Source: Miscanthus floridulus (lineage: Eukaryota; Streptophyta; Magnoliopsida; Poales; Poaceae). Taken from it: a stretch of DNA of 64,000 bases. The notes under the pieces were generated by a model. That model did no database searches and was not told the origin of the DNA. It saw only the letters and a program-made list of their open reading frames with translations. Positions 34,601-45,039 of the stretch are shown one piece after another. The first letter of the stretch is position 1; the number at the start of each line of letters is the position of its first letter. The position numbers were made by a program, and so were the translations under genes. The DNA lies in contig NC_089582.1 of NCBI RefSeq assembly GCF_019320115.1, positions 121,131,856 through 121,195,855 on the forward strand, in the 5' to 3' direction.

Positions 34601-35196
34601 AAAGCCAATTCATCCTCATAACTTTCGCAAATGAAATGGTCTTAACAGTGGCTATATGGCTCCTGAGTATGCAATGGGAGGCATTTTCTCTGTGAAGTCC
34701 GATGTCTATAGCTTCGGTGTTCTACTTTTGGAGATTGTGAGCGGTATAAAGATAAGCTCTGTTGACCGCATCCCAGATTACCCCAACCTTATAGTATATG
34801 TAAGCAAATATGATTACCTTTTAATCTCCTCGTACTAAAAGGTTTTAAATGTACAGTGTTACGCAAACTAAAAGAATGGTGTGATTGTTTCAGGCATGGA
34901 ACCTTTGGAATGAAGGAAAAGCAAAAGATCTGGTAGACAAACGTATTGTGGACAACTGCTTACCAGATGAAGCTTCACTTTGCATCCACATGGGGCTTTT
35001 GTGTGTGCAGGAAAATCCGGATGATAGGCCATTGACATCTTCTGTTGTGTTCAACTTGGAGAATGGGTGCACAGCACTACCAACGCCAAATCACCCAGCA
35101 TATTTTTCATGGAGAAATAGTGATATGGAGAAAGTGAGAGAAGGCATTATGAACTCTAAGAACACTATGACTCTTACAGTGATAGAGGGGAGATAG
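31606..35196 (+). CDS. SRK-C: intact S-domain (G-type lectin) receptor-like Ser/Thr kinase
   Basis: Predicted plasma-membrane receptor kinase. Exons: 31606-32971, 33550-33651, 33721-33911, 34018-34228, 34320-34557, 34649-34799, 34894-35196; all introns are GT-AG and the join gives 853 residues without a stop. Domains: signal peptide (about 1-22), B-lectin (about 25-150), S-locus glycoprotein domain (about 190-320), Cys-rich EGF/PAN region (about 330-440), membrane segment (465-485), kinase. Kinase motifs are complete: P-loop GQGGFG (544-549), VAIK Lys565, HRDLK with Asp662, DFG 680-682, APE 707-709. The C-terminus ends ..TLTVIEGR like its paralogues. S-domain kinases sense microbial or self-derived ligands; the ligand here is unknown. 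It is the only intact plus-strand member of the array. The first-exon frame runs on into intron 1, which can mislead gene callers. Confidence 0.93.
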
Positions 35197-35760
35197 AGTG
35201 ACTTCACATTTTTAGTCACAAAGTATTTGCCTGGGTTAATTGTAAACAGATATTGCTTGCTTTAGCAGTAATCTGGAAGTTAAACAGTGTACTGCTGCCT
35301 TTTCTCTACTAGTATGGCGCACATGTTTTCTTTGGGAAACCAAATGCAGCCTGAATGGAATAATCTAAACGGACATGTCAAGCTCAACATCCAACTGAGG
35401 TCTGAGATGATACAGAAAGCATATAGATATAGGGTTTTTGAAACAGAACCTTCTCCAACTCCAAGTATGGGAGCAGGGGATGCGATTGTTGCTTGCGCTC
35501 CTGCTGGCCTCCTGCTAGTGAGCTCTGAGCTCTGACACAGTCACCATCAATTGTCTGCAGCAGCAATGGCGCAACCCACTATCGCCTGCCGGCATTCGCG
35601 AATACGCCTAGCTCCGGACCTCATTTAATTTTGCACCACCTCAGCCTGGCTAGCCAGTAACCACCCATCCAATTAGAACATTTTAGTAGGCATGTAAATA
35701 TAATGTATAGTGCACAAGTGTAGGAAGTTAAAAACGCAAAATACTTGTTAAAAATAACAA
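35197..35760. other. 3' flank of SRK-C and intergenic DNA
   Basis: Contains the conserved downstream words of the array and short frames only. 54660-54840 after SRK-D resembles 35200-35420. No separate gene. Confidence 0.5.
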
Positions 35761-36230
35761 AAGTTTGACCAGGCACTTGAGACTGGTCTAATGCATTCCT
35801 GCCAACCTTCATATTCGCATTTTAAATGGATGAACTGTGCCCGGTGCCCCTAATTAATTAGCACCAAGGTAACAATCCTATTCTTTTAAAGAAAACATAA
35901 CGCCTAGCTAGGCAATTATTAACAACCCCATCGATGTGTACATCACAACTACCAACTTGTACATGTTTTAACTTAGACTGAATGTTTTGAACACATTGTA
36001 GTCTATAAGAAACCTGGTCCTTTTTACATTGTTCCGTGCACATCAAGCGTGTAGGACCTTATATATATACCCCTACTGTATATACTCACAAGTAATAATC
36101 AGCTAACTAGTAACAAGTAGCCGGCTAGCCGCTTGCGTGCATACCTTCTCTGCCGTTTTTTAAGCATAATCATACACTGGTAAACTCACTCGGAGAGTCA
36201 GAGAGACAGTGTGACACACAGCAGAGGTTC
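35685..36230 (+). promoter_or_regulatory. Promoter region of SRK-D
   Basis: Shares ordered blocks with the SRK-B and SRK-C upstream regions (CAAGTGTAGGAAGTTAAAAACG, TTTGACCA, CATCAAGCGTGTAGGACCTTA). TATATATATAC at about 36059-36069 lies some 165 bp before the ATG. Confidence 0.55.
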
Positions 36231-36740
36231 GATGGCATTCATGAGTTCCATTTCGATCTGCACTGCGGCTCTCCTCCTCTTGCCGGTCTTGCGCACTTCG
36301 GATGACCGTCTTGTCCCTGGCAAGCCGCTGTTGCCCGGCAGCACTGTCATAACATCTCCCAGGGTCCTCCTCAGCTCATTCGCCTGTTCTAACCAACAAT
36401 TATCTAACCTTGTCTTGTCCGATGTCAACGGCCGTGTTCTCTGGACAACCAACACCACAACTGCTGGAAGCTCGTCGCCAGCGCCAGGATCGGTGGTAGT
36501 GCTTATGAACATAGGCAATCTCATCCTACGGTCACCCAGCAGCATGATGTTATGGCAAAGCTCTGACCACCCAACTGACACGCTACTCCCTGGCATGAAG
36601 ATGTGGAGGAGCCACAAGATGGATGAAGGCACCCGGCTTGTATCTTGGAAGAACCCCGAGGACCCCTCGCTGGGTACCTTCTCTTACAGTATGGAGACAG
36701 AGGCTCTGATTCACTGATTGGCTGCTCGTAAAGCTGCTTA

Positions 36741-37935
36741 TGTTGAACAATAAGGCATTTTCATATTTATTTTAATCCATAAAAATAACGCAATAAAAAG
36801 GAGAGTGAAGTCATGAATAACAAGACAGAAACACTTCATGACAAATGTTAATATGATGATAAGACAAATTATAGAGCCGAAATATATGTGAAACATTGTT
36901 TTACATAGCTGACACATCACAGACATGATCACAAATATAAAAGATGTGTTCTCAAATATCAAGATCATGATAATCACAAAATTAAAAGGAACCAGGAAAC
37001 CAGTACTAGCATAATCATCCAAATCAATCAAACAGAGCATGTTGAACATGAAAGCAGTATTGCCTAGGAACATCATGATATTGATAATGAAACTCAGAAG
37101 AGGGTGAAGGAGATTATACCCTGCGGCGGAGCCGCTCGCACCAGGAAAAGCCATGGTGGTGCTTTGCTGTTGTAGTCGTCCCGCTCGATGCAGTGCAGAA
37201 AAGGACGCCGTGAAGAAGCACCGCTACAGGTTCACCAGCGAGTAGTCGTGCCACCACCGACACTCCCCAAAAACGTAATCGCCCGTCTTTACCCGAGCAG
37301 GTGAAGCCCACGACGGAGACACGTTCCGGAGGCCTACTCTTCCATCTCTGGTGCTCGCCGGAGGTGGAACGGGAAGAACTTGCGCTGCTGGAAAGTGGTG
37401 TACTCCGCCAAGAGAAACTAACCGAGAGGGGAGGATTTGATTTATAGGCAGAGGCCAGAAGACGAGAAGCCGACGGCATCGAGGGGTCACACCTCCCTTC
37501 TGCGGTGGAAGAGACGGAGACGGAGAACCAGGAGTCACGGGAGTTACCAGAAACTCCTCCAATCAATTCCAATCAATTCGTCAGTTTCAAAAATAAAGGC
37601 CTCGCCCGCCCGTCCGCTCGCTCGCCGCCGCCCGCCTGCCTGCCTCGCCTCGCCTCGCCACGCCACGCCACGCCCACGCCCACGCCCACGCCCACGCCCA
37701 CGCGCACGGGCTCGGGCCGGGCCGGGCGGCGGCGGCGGCGGCGCGCGCGCGCGCGCGTGTGGCATCCAGGTGACCCACTTTTACTTCTCAAATAGATCGA
37801 TCAATGATCAAGTATTTAAGTAGAGTCGTCTCTCGATTAAATTCCCATATGGTACAAAACCATTAATGTACATGTACGAACCATAGAGTTTAATAGAGAT
37901 ATTAAATAAATGGGCCAAGCCCATAATATCTAACA
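36741..37935 (-). repeat. Copia 3' LTR (1195 bp)
   Basis: Contains CTATAAA (37441-37447, minus) and a GC-rich simple tract at about 37612-37756 with repeated CCCACG and a long GC/GGC run. The tract is 31 bp longer overall than in the 5' LTR. Long frames of Pro/Arg over this tract are artefacts of the repeat. Confidence 0.95.
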
Positions 37936-38484
37936 ATCCCCACCAAACTCTAGGGTACGCAGTTTGAAATTCTCAGAACCACATTCCTTTTATATACCAG
38001 TGTTTCGATGGAGACTGTTAAGTTGAACATCCATCTAGAAAGCTAGCTACACTCATCCACAACTGAACAATGGACAGAACCTTGAATTGACAGTTTTGTG
38101 CGAGATGAGTTTCACATAGCCTCTTAACTGATACTAGGCTGCCAAGTGCCTTCCCTCTGTTTGAAGCATATAAGTCACACTTCGAGGCCTTTTCATGAGC
38201 ATCTAGAGATTACCCACATCTCATAGATTGTGACTAGCAATCGAGCTCATATAGGTGTGTTCCTTATAGGATGTTCTGTAGGACAACATCCCCGCTATAC
38301 CAAGCCGCTCGGATCACATTAAGAACTTAATCATCCTGCCTAACAGTATTAGAGAGACGGTGCATCTCCAACGAACTGAGCTATAATCTAAGGGGTCTCT
38401 CCCTCAGTCAATCAACAGCTTGTTTCGCCATCCTAATTCACGGGATCTCCGATCACATAGGATAGGTTACCACTGTTGATGGCT

Positions 38485-41400
38485 CTATGTGGGTCTCAAA
38501 CCCAGTTCCCTCGACGCACCTTCTATCACATTGCGTGACAGACCCTTAGTGAATTGATCTGCCAGATTATTTGATGTATGGACATAGTCCAATGCAATTA
38601 CTCCGGAGTTTCTCAGTTTTCTGACAGTCTTCAAACGTCTCTTCACATGCTTTGTGGACTTCATGTTATCCTTAGAACTGTTTACCTTAGTGATCACAGT
38701 TTGATTATCACAGTTCATGGAAATTGCTGGGATTGGTTTCTCAACAATCGGCAAATCCATCAGGAGATCACGGAGCCACTCTGCCTCAGCACTAGCGGTA
38801 TCCAATGCGGTCAGTTCTGCTTCCATTGTAGACTTCGTTAAGATAGTCTGCTTGCAAGACTTCCAAGAAACAGCACCACCTCCAAGTAGAAACACGTATC
38901 CACTCGTGGCATACAGCTGATCCGCATCAGAAATCCAATTAGCATCACAATAACCCTCTAGTACCCTCGGATACCCGGAAAAGTGAATGCTGTAACTCAT
39001 TGTCCCTTTCAAATAGCGCAGCACTCTCTCAAGAGCATTCCAGTGAGTATCTCCCGGATTTGACACAAACCGGCTCAGTTTGCTTACAGCGAACGAGATA
39101 TCAGGCCTGGTTGCGCTAGCTAGGTACATAAGAGAACCAATTATCTGTGAATATCTCAATTGGTCTCTTGCAATTCTGTGATTCTTCCTCAAATGAATAC
39201 TTGGATCGTACGGAGTAGGAGCAGGCGTACACTCATTGTACCCAAATCGGTTCAAGACCTTTTCCACATAGTGAGACTGCATAAGAGTTACCCCACCATT
39301 TCCTTCCTCCCTTGAAAGCTTAATGTTGAGAATAACATCAGCCTCTCCCAAGTCTTTCATCTCAAAGTTACTCGACAAAAAATCTTTTACTTCTTTAATC
39401 ACATTTAGATTGTTGCCAAATATTAATATATCATCCACATATAAGCATAGTATCACACCATCACCACCACCAAACCGATAATATACACATTTATCAGCTT
39501 CATTCACAACAAAGCCGGCTGATGTTAAAGTTTTATCAAACTTCTCATGCCACTGCTTGGGGGCTTGCTTTAGGCCGTACAGGGACTTCAATAACTTACA
39601 GACTTTACCCTCTTGACCATTTGCAATAAACCCATCAGGCTGATCCATGTAGATCTCTTCCTCAAGCTCTCCATTTAGGAAGGCTGTCTTAACATCCATC
39701 TGATGAATGAAAAGACCATGTGAGGCAGCCAGGGATAGCAACACACGAATGGTCGTCAATCGAGCAACAGGTGAGTAAGTATCAAAGTAATCTTCACCTT
39801 CCTTCTGTGTATAACCCTTAGCAACAAGCCTAGCTTTGTACTTCTCAATTGTACCATCAGGCCTCAGCTTCTTTTTAAACACCCATTTGCAGCCCACAGG
39901 TTTGCAACCAAATGGACGGTCAACCACTTCCCACGTCCCATTGGACATAATGGAGTCCATCTCACTTTGCACTGCCTCCTTCCACATGTCAGAATCAGGA
40001 GAGGAGTATGCCTCAGAAACTGTTGTGGGAGTGTCATCCACGAGATATATAATAAAGTCTTCTCCAAAGGATTTTGCAACTCTTTGCCTCTTACTCCTTC
40101 GAGTGACAGTATTATCATCCTCCTCAGGATTTTGCTCAAGCTCATGGGTGTTATCATCAGCGTGTATATTCGATTCATGAAATTCAGGATCAGGATCATG
40201 ACTAGACATGCTAGATGCACCAATTTTCATTGGAAATTCATTCTCAAAGAACGTGGCATCTCTAGACTCCATGACCGTTCCAACAGCCATATCAGGAGCA
40301 CTAGAATTTATTATTAAAAACCGATAGCCCACACTATGAATGGCATAGCCTAGAAAAACACAATCTACAGTTTTTGGTCCAAGCTTTCGCTTTTTGTTTA
40401 TTGGCACGTTCACTTTGGCCAAACAACCCCAAACGCGAAGATAAGAAATATTTAACCTCTTTTTCTCCCATTCCTCAAATGGAGTGATTTCTTTGTTCTT
40501 TGTGGGCACTCTATTTAGGACATGATTCGCAGTTAAAATTGCCTCACCCCACCATTCCTTAGATAAACCAGCTGTCTCCAACATGGCATTCACCAAGTCA
40601 GTTAGAGTGCGGTTCTTTCTCTCAGCTATCCCATTGGATTGTGGTGAGTATGGAGGTGTCCTCTCATGAATTATACCGTGCACCGCGCAAAACTCAGAAA
40701 ATTCATTAGAGAAATATTCTCCCCCGCGATCGGACCGCAACCGTTTGATATGCTTTTCAAGTTGATTCTCAGCCTCAGCTTTAAAGGTTTTAAAATAATG
40801 TAATGCCTCATCTTTTGTTTTAATTAGGTACACATAGCAATATCGAGTGCAATCATCTATGAACGTTATGAAGTATCTCTTACCACCTTTTGTCAAAATT
40901 CCGTTCATTTCACAAATATCGGAATGGATGAGTTCAAGTGGTGCCAACTCTCTCGCCACAACTGCCTTGTGAGGCTTGCGAGGTTGTTTTGCCTCAACGC
41001 ATGTATGACATTTGGAGCTTTTGGCAACGTCAAATTTAGGAATTAAATTCAAACCAGCTAAGCGGGACATGCAACCAAAGTTAACATGACATAATCGAGA
41101 ATGCCAAACATTCATCTCAACATTAACGTTATTAACGACATTATTCACTGCAAGAGGTAAAGTATCAACCAAAGACAAGCGGAACAAGCCTCCGCTCTCA
41201 TAGCCTTTTCCAACAAAGGTTCCATACTTTGACATAACACATTTATTCGACTCAAACACAAGTTTAAAACCGTCTCGACATAGCAGAGAGCCACTAATAA
41301 GATTTTTCCTTATTGAGGGGACATGATGCACGTTCTTGAGTTGCACGGTCTTCCCCGAAGTAAGCTTCAGATCCACCGTACCAACACCATGAACACCAGC

Positions 41401-42861
41401 ACGCGCGCCATTCCCCATCAGCAAGGCTCCACTCCTCCCGACCTGGTAAAAAGAAAACAAGGACTTATCAGCACACACATGTATATTTGCACCTGTATCA
41501 ACCCACCAATCAGGTGAGGAACAAACTGTAAATGCAGATAAATTACCATACCCAGCAGCGTCTGCATCAGTCTCAATGGTGTTGACTGTCTTCGCCTTTG
41601 GTGGGGGCTTCCACTTAGCCTTAGGACACTCTCTAGAAAAGTGCCCAGTGTTCCCACAAGTGAAGCAGTTCATCTTTGCCTTGTCTAATCCCATCTTCTT
41701 AATATTACCTTTCTTGAAGAAGGTAGTGGATTTCTGCTTAAGCTCCTGCTGGGGCTTCTTCTTTTGTGGCTTAGGATGAAACTTTTGCACCACATGTGCA
41801 CTAGTAGTCGCCTCACCATTCCCGCCCTTGCTCTTTCCCTTAACATCCTTTGCTCTTGCCTTGTCCTCAACATCAAGAGTGCCAACAAGTTCAGCAATGC
41901 TAAACTGCTGCCTCTTGTGTTTCAAGGTAGTAGCAAAATCAGTCCAGGAAGGTGGCAGCTTAGCAATAATGCAACCTGCCACGAACCTGTCAGGGAGAGG
42001 ACAGCCGTACAGCTCCAATTCCTTCACCAGTCCCTGTATCTCATGAGCCTGTTCGACTACAGGACGGTTATCCACCATCTTGTAGTCATGGAACTGCTCC
42101 ATGATGTACAGCTCAGAACCGGCGTCGGAAAGACCGTACCGGGCCTCAAGGGCTTCCCACACAGCTCTGCCAGTCGGAAGTGGTATGTAGGCATCAACCA
42201 GAGAATCATTGATGATGCTCAACAGTGCAGCCTTGCACATGGTCTCAGCATGTCCCCAAGCCTGCTCATCCTCATCGGATCTCACAGTAGCAGGCTGCTC
42301 ATTGAGCACATGACCACAGCGCATGGCCGACAACCACAGAAGGGCTTTCTCACGCCACCTCTTGTAGTGAGTGCCCTCAAACGGCGTAGGCTTTAGCATG
42401 CCCGCAAAGCCAACAGATGAAAATGGCCTGAAATTACGTTTTTGGATTGTTGAACAATAAGGCATTTTCATATTTATTTTAATCCATAAAAATAACGCAA
42501 TAAAAAGGAGAGTGAAGTCATGAATAACAAGACAGAAACACTTCATGACAAATGTTAATATGATGATAAGACAAATTATAGAGCCGAAATATATGTGAAA
42601 CATTGTTTTACATAGCTGACACATCACAGACATGATCACAAATATAAAAGATGTGTTCTCAAATATCAAGATCATGATAATCACAAAATTAAAAGGAACC
42701 AGGAAACCAGTACTAGCATAATCATCCAAATCAATCAAACAGAGCATGTTGAACATGAAAGCAGTATTGCCTAGGAACATCATGATATTGATAATGAAAC
42801 TCAGAAGAGGGTGAAGGAGATTATACCCTGCGGCGGAGCCGCTCGCACCAGGAAAAGCCAT
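38485..42861 (-). CDS. Copia Gag-Pol polyprotein, intact
   Basis: 1458 codons without a stop, ATG at 42861 inside the 5' LTR. Order: N-terminal 12 residues, a very hydrophobic stretch (about 13-145) that a 399-nt intron (42826-42428) would remove in frame, Gag (UBN2-like, from GMLKPTPFEG), zinc knuckle CFTCGNTGHFSRECP, protease VDTGAN, GAG-pre-integrase with HxxxH and CxxC residues, integrase core (SDICEMNG, DDCTRY, DRGGEYFSNEF), reverse transcriptase (MDVKTAFLNGELEEEIYMDQ, YVDDILI), and RNase H (CDANW, SKSTMEAE, STKHV). The integrase-before-RT order makes it Ty1/copia. All catalytic residues I can check are present. Spliced, the product would be 1325 residues. Confidence 0.92.
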   Translation of the reverse strand: MAFPGASGSAAGYNLLHPLLSFIINIMMFLGNTAFMFNMLCLIDLDDYASTGFLVPFNFVIIMILIFENTSFIFVIMSVMCQLCKTMFHIYFGSIICLIIILTFVMKCFCLVIHDFTLLFIALFLWIKINMKMPYCSTIQKRNFRPFSSVGFAGMLKPTPFEGTHYKRWREKALLWLSAMRCGHVLNEQPATVRSDEDEQAWGHAETMCKAALLSIINDSLVDAYIPLPTGRAVWEALEARYGLSDAGSELYIMEQFHDYKMVDNRPVVEQAHEIQGLVKELELYGCPLPDRFVAGCIIAKLPPSWTDFATTLKHKRQQFSIAELVGTLDVEDKARAKDVKGKSKGGNGEATTSAHVVQKFHPKPQKKKPQQELKQKSTTFFKKGNIKKMGLDKAKMNCFTCGNTGHFSRECPKAKWKPPPKAKTVNTIETDADAAGYGNLSAFTVCSSPDWWVDTGANIHVCADKSLFSFYQVGRSGALLMGNGARAGVHGVGTVDLKLTSGKTVQLKNVHHVPSIRKNLISGSLLCRDGFKLVFESNKCVMSKYGTFVGKGYESGGLFRLSLVDTLPLAVNNVVNNVNVEMNVWHSRLCHVNFGCMSRLAGLNLIPKFDVAKSSKCHTCVEAKQPRKPHKAVVARELAPLELIHSDICEMNGILTKGGKRYFITFIDDCTRYCYVYLIKTKDEALHYFKTFKAEAENQLEKHIKRLRSDRGGEYFSNEFSEFCAVHGIIHERTPPYSPQSNGIAERKNRTLTDLVNAMLETAGLSKEWWGEAILTANHVLNRVPTKNKEITPFEEWEKKRLNISYLRVWGCLAKVNVPINKKRKLGPKTVDCVFLGYAIHSVGYRFLIINSSAPDMAVGTVMESRDATFFENEFPMKIGASSMSSHDPDPEFHESNIHADDNTHELEQNPEEDDNTVTRRSKRQRVAKSFGEDFIIYLVDDTPTTVSEAYSSPDSDMWKEAVQSEMDSIMSNGTWEVVDRPFGCKPVGCKWVFKKKLRPDGTIEKYKARLVAKGYTQKEGEDYFDTYSPVARLTTIRVLLSLAASHGLFIHQMDVKTAFLNGELEEEIYMDQPDGFIANGQEGKVCKLLKSLYGLKQAPKQWHEKFDKTLTSAGFVVNEADKCVYYRFGGGDGVILCLYVDDILIFGNNLNVIKEVKDFLSSNFEMKDLGEADVILNIKLSREEGNGGVTLMQSHYVEKVLNRFGYNECTPAPTPYDPSIHLRKNHRIARDQLRYSQIIGSLMYLASATRPDISFAVSKLSRFVSNPGDTHWNALERVLRYLKGTMSYSIHFSGYPRVLEGYCDANWISDADQLYATSGYVFLLGGGAVSWKSCKQTILTKSTMEAELTALDTASAEAEWLRDLLMDLPIVEKPIPAISMNCDNQTVITKVNSSKDNMKSTKHVKRRLKTVRKLRNSGVIALDYVHTSNNLADQFTKGLSRNVIEGASRELGLRPT
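42428..42826 (-). other. Candidate intron crossing the LTR/internal boundary
   Basis: Minus-strand donor GG|GTATAATC and acceptor TAATTTCAG|GCC fit plant splice sites, the span is AT-rich while the flanking exons are GC-richer, and joining leaves residue 12 (Gly) followed by Pro-Phe-Ser-Ser in the Gag frame. The span is 399 nt, a multiple of three, and has no stop in frame. It starts in the LTR and ends 20 nt inside the internal region. Confidence 0.65.
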
Positions 42862-43611
42862 GGTGGTGCTTTGCTGTTGTAGTCGTCCCGCTCGATGCAG
42901 TGCAGAAAAGGACGCCGTGAAGAAGCACCGCTACAGGTTCACCAGCGAGTAGTCGTGCCACCACCGACACTCCCCAAAAACGTAATCGCCCGTCTTTACC
43001 CGAGCAGGTGAAGCCCACGACGGAGACACGTTCCGGAGGCCTACTCTTCCATCTCTGGTGCTCGCCGGAGGTGGAACGGGAAGAACTTGCGCTGCTGGAA
43101 AGTGGTGTACTCCGCCAAGAGAAACTAACCGAGAGGGGAGGATTTGATTTATAGGCAGAGGCCAGAAGACGAGAAGCCGACGGCATCGAGGGGTCACACC
43201 TCCCTTCTGCGGTGGAAGAGACGGAGACGGAGAACCAGGAGTCACGGGAGTTACCAGAAACTCCTCCAATCAATTCCAATCAATTCGTCAGTTTCAAAAA
43301 TAAAGGCCTCGCCCGCCCGTCCGCTCGCTCGCCGCCGCCCGCCTGCCTCGCCACGCCACGCCACGCCACGCCCACGCCCACGGGCTCGGGCCGGGCCGGG
43401 CGGCGGCGGCGGCGGCGCGCGCGCGCGCGCGCGTGTGGCATCCAGGTGACCCACTTTTACTTCTCAAATAGATCGATCAATGATCAAGTATTTAAGTAGA
43501 GTCGTCTCTCGATTAAATTCCCATATGGTACAAAACCATTAATGTACATGTACGGACCATAGAGTTTAATAGAGATATTAAATAAATGGGCCAAGCCCAT
43601 AATATCTAACA
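42448..43611 (-). repeat. Copia 5' LTR (1164 bp)
   Basis: Drives the element. CTATAAA at 43148-43154 (minus) would place the transcript start near 43120, so the R/U5 part is about 670 bp long and includes the Gag start codon at 42861. Confidence 0.93.
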
Positions 43612-43791
43612 GCTTATGCTGATTTGTACGGCTAATTTGTTGGGAGAGAAAAATACTATACCATGGCTTATAAACCGCCTTATAATAGCAGCCGAACACT
43701 CCTAAAACCGTTCATGCAGGTCTTCATCTGGAACAGTTCACTTCCAGAATGGTGCAGTCCCGTGTGGACGGGGTTCACGGTCTCGAGCCAG

Positions 43792-44067
43792 TAGGGATGA
43801 AAATGGTACGGATATTTTCCGACCGTATTCGAAACCAAATCCATTTAGAGGGGTTGAGATCTGACCGTATCCGAGTCCGGATATCCAACATCCGATACCG
43901 TATCCGTATCCGAATACTCAAATCGCATATTTATGATGTCGATATCCAATCATATCCTATCCAACATAATTGACACTATCCGTATTCGAATCCGAATCCG
44001 GACAGAAATATGAAAATAAATATAATATCGGTGATATCCGTCCATATCCGATCCGTTTTCACCCCTG
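43792..44067. mobile_element. hAT-type MITE in SRK-D exon 1
   Basis: Ends TAGGGATGAAAATGG and (complement of right end) CAGGGGTGAAAACGG, flanked by 8-bp near-identical duplications CGAGCCAG (43784-43791) and CGAGCTAG (44068-44075). The interior is rich in ATCCG/CGGAT words, with many CCGTATCCG-like repeats. CAGGG ends and an 8-bp duplication are the hAT signature. No transposase. Confidence 0.88.
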
Positions 44068-45039
44068 CGAGCTAGTACTACTACTTCCAGCCAAACACCA
44101 CCAGCGTTGGGGTATACGTGACTTATGCTGATACCGCCGATGAGGCGTACATGGTCTTCTCGGTTTCCGTGGTGCACCACCCGTCCTATCAGTAATGAGT
44201 TACTCTGGGAGGGTAGAAACACGTAAGGAACAAAGATTCATTGGAGTGGGCAACGCTTGTAGCGTCGCCGGACTACGAGCAGTGTAGCAGGTACGGTTAC
44301 TGTGGCCCTTCTGGCTACTGCGACCGCGGAGATGCTACCCCAGCTTGCAAGTGCCTTGAAGGGTTTGAGCCTGTGGACAAGGAAGGATGGAGCAACGGAA
44401 GATTTTCACGAGGATGCCAGCGAAAGGAAACCTTTCGATGTGGTGATGGTTTCTTAGCACTGCCGTCTATGAAGGTTCCCGACAAGTTTGTGCGCATTGG
44501 GAAGAAGACCCTCCAGGAGTGCACGGCTGAGTGCAGTGGCAACTGCTCTTGTGTAGCCTATGCTTATGCCAATTTGAATGCCAGCAGAACAAACGGTAAT
44601 GCGACGAGGTGCCTAGTGTGGATTGGTGATCATCAGCTTGTCGACATGCAGAAGATGGGTGTGCTTCCCTATAGTACTGCTGGTGCCGATAGTCAAGAGA
44701 CGCTATATCTCCGAGTTGCAGGCATGTCAGGTATCCTAGAATCATAAGCTGATAATAATGTATGGCTACATGCTTGTTAGAGCAAAATATATATGTACCA
44801 GGAATAGATACTGAACTGAGATTTATATTTTTTTTTTCTTTCCCAGCGATCTTCATTTCTTATACATCTAGTAAAGATGTCATCTTAATTCCTATTAGTC
44901 ATCGCTTTAATGGTAAAGGTACTATACTATTGTGTATTGTATGATCTTAGCACTTGTTCAGCTGTTGAAGACTGAACTATGTAGTTGTACAATTTTAACT
45001 TAATGCTATATGAATAAATTTTGCACTGCTTTGTAGGTA

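Larger units (their letters stand above)
36741..43611 (-). mobile_element. Young, intact Ty1/copia retrotransposon
   Basis: Two direct LTRs, 36741-37935 (3' LTR) and 42448-43611 (5' LTR), start TGTTAGATAT and end TTGTTCAACA when read on the minus strand. A perfect 5-bp target duplication GCTTA flanks it. A polypurine tract (AGTTTGGTGGGGAT) precedes the 3' LTR at about 37936-37950. One continuous gag-pol frame fills the interior. The LTRs differ by one substitution that I noticed plus a repeat-tract length change, so the insertion is recent. No initiator-Met primer-binding site follows the 5' LTR. 37951-38484 is 3' untranslated. It may still be mobile. Confidence 0.95.
36715..43707. mobile_element. 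MITE in SRK-D exon 1, split by the copia element
   Basis: Left piece about 36715-36740 and right piece 43612-43707. The left end (GGCTGCTCGTAAAGCTGCTTA) and the complement of the right end (GTTCGGCTGCTATTATAAG) are inverted partners, and the interior has TTGGGAGAGAAAAATACT like other MITEs here. It sits between the Glu codon after GAGACA and CCGTTCATGCAG of exon 1. The exact ends are uncertain. Confidence 0.5.

Noticed and set aside
37437..37823. Pro/Arg-rich frames on both strands in the copia LTRs (also 43144-43499)
   Set aside because: They come from CCCACG, GGC and GC simple repeats; several frames on both strands are open at once.
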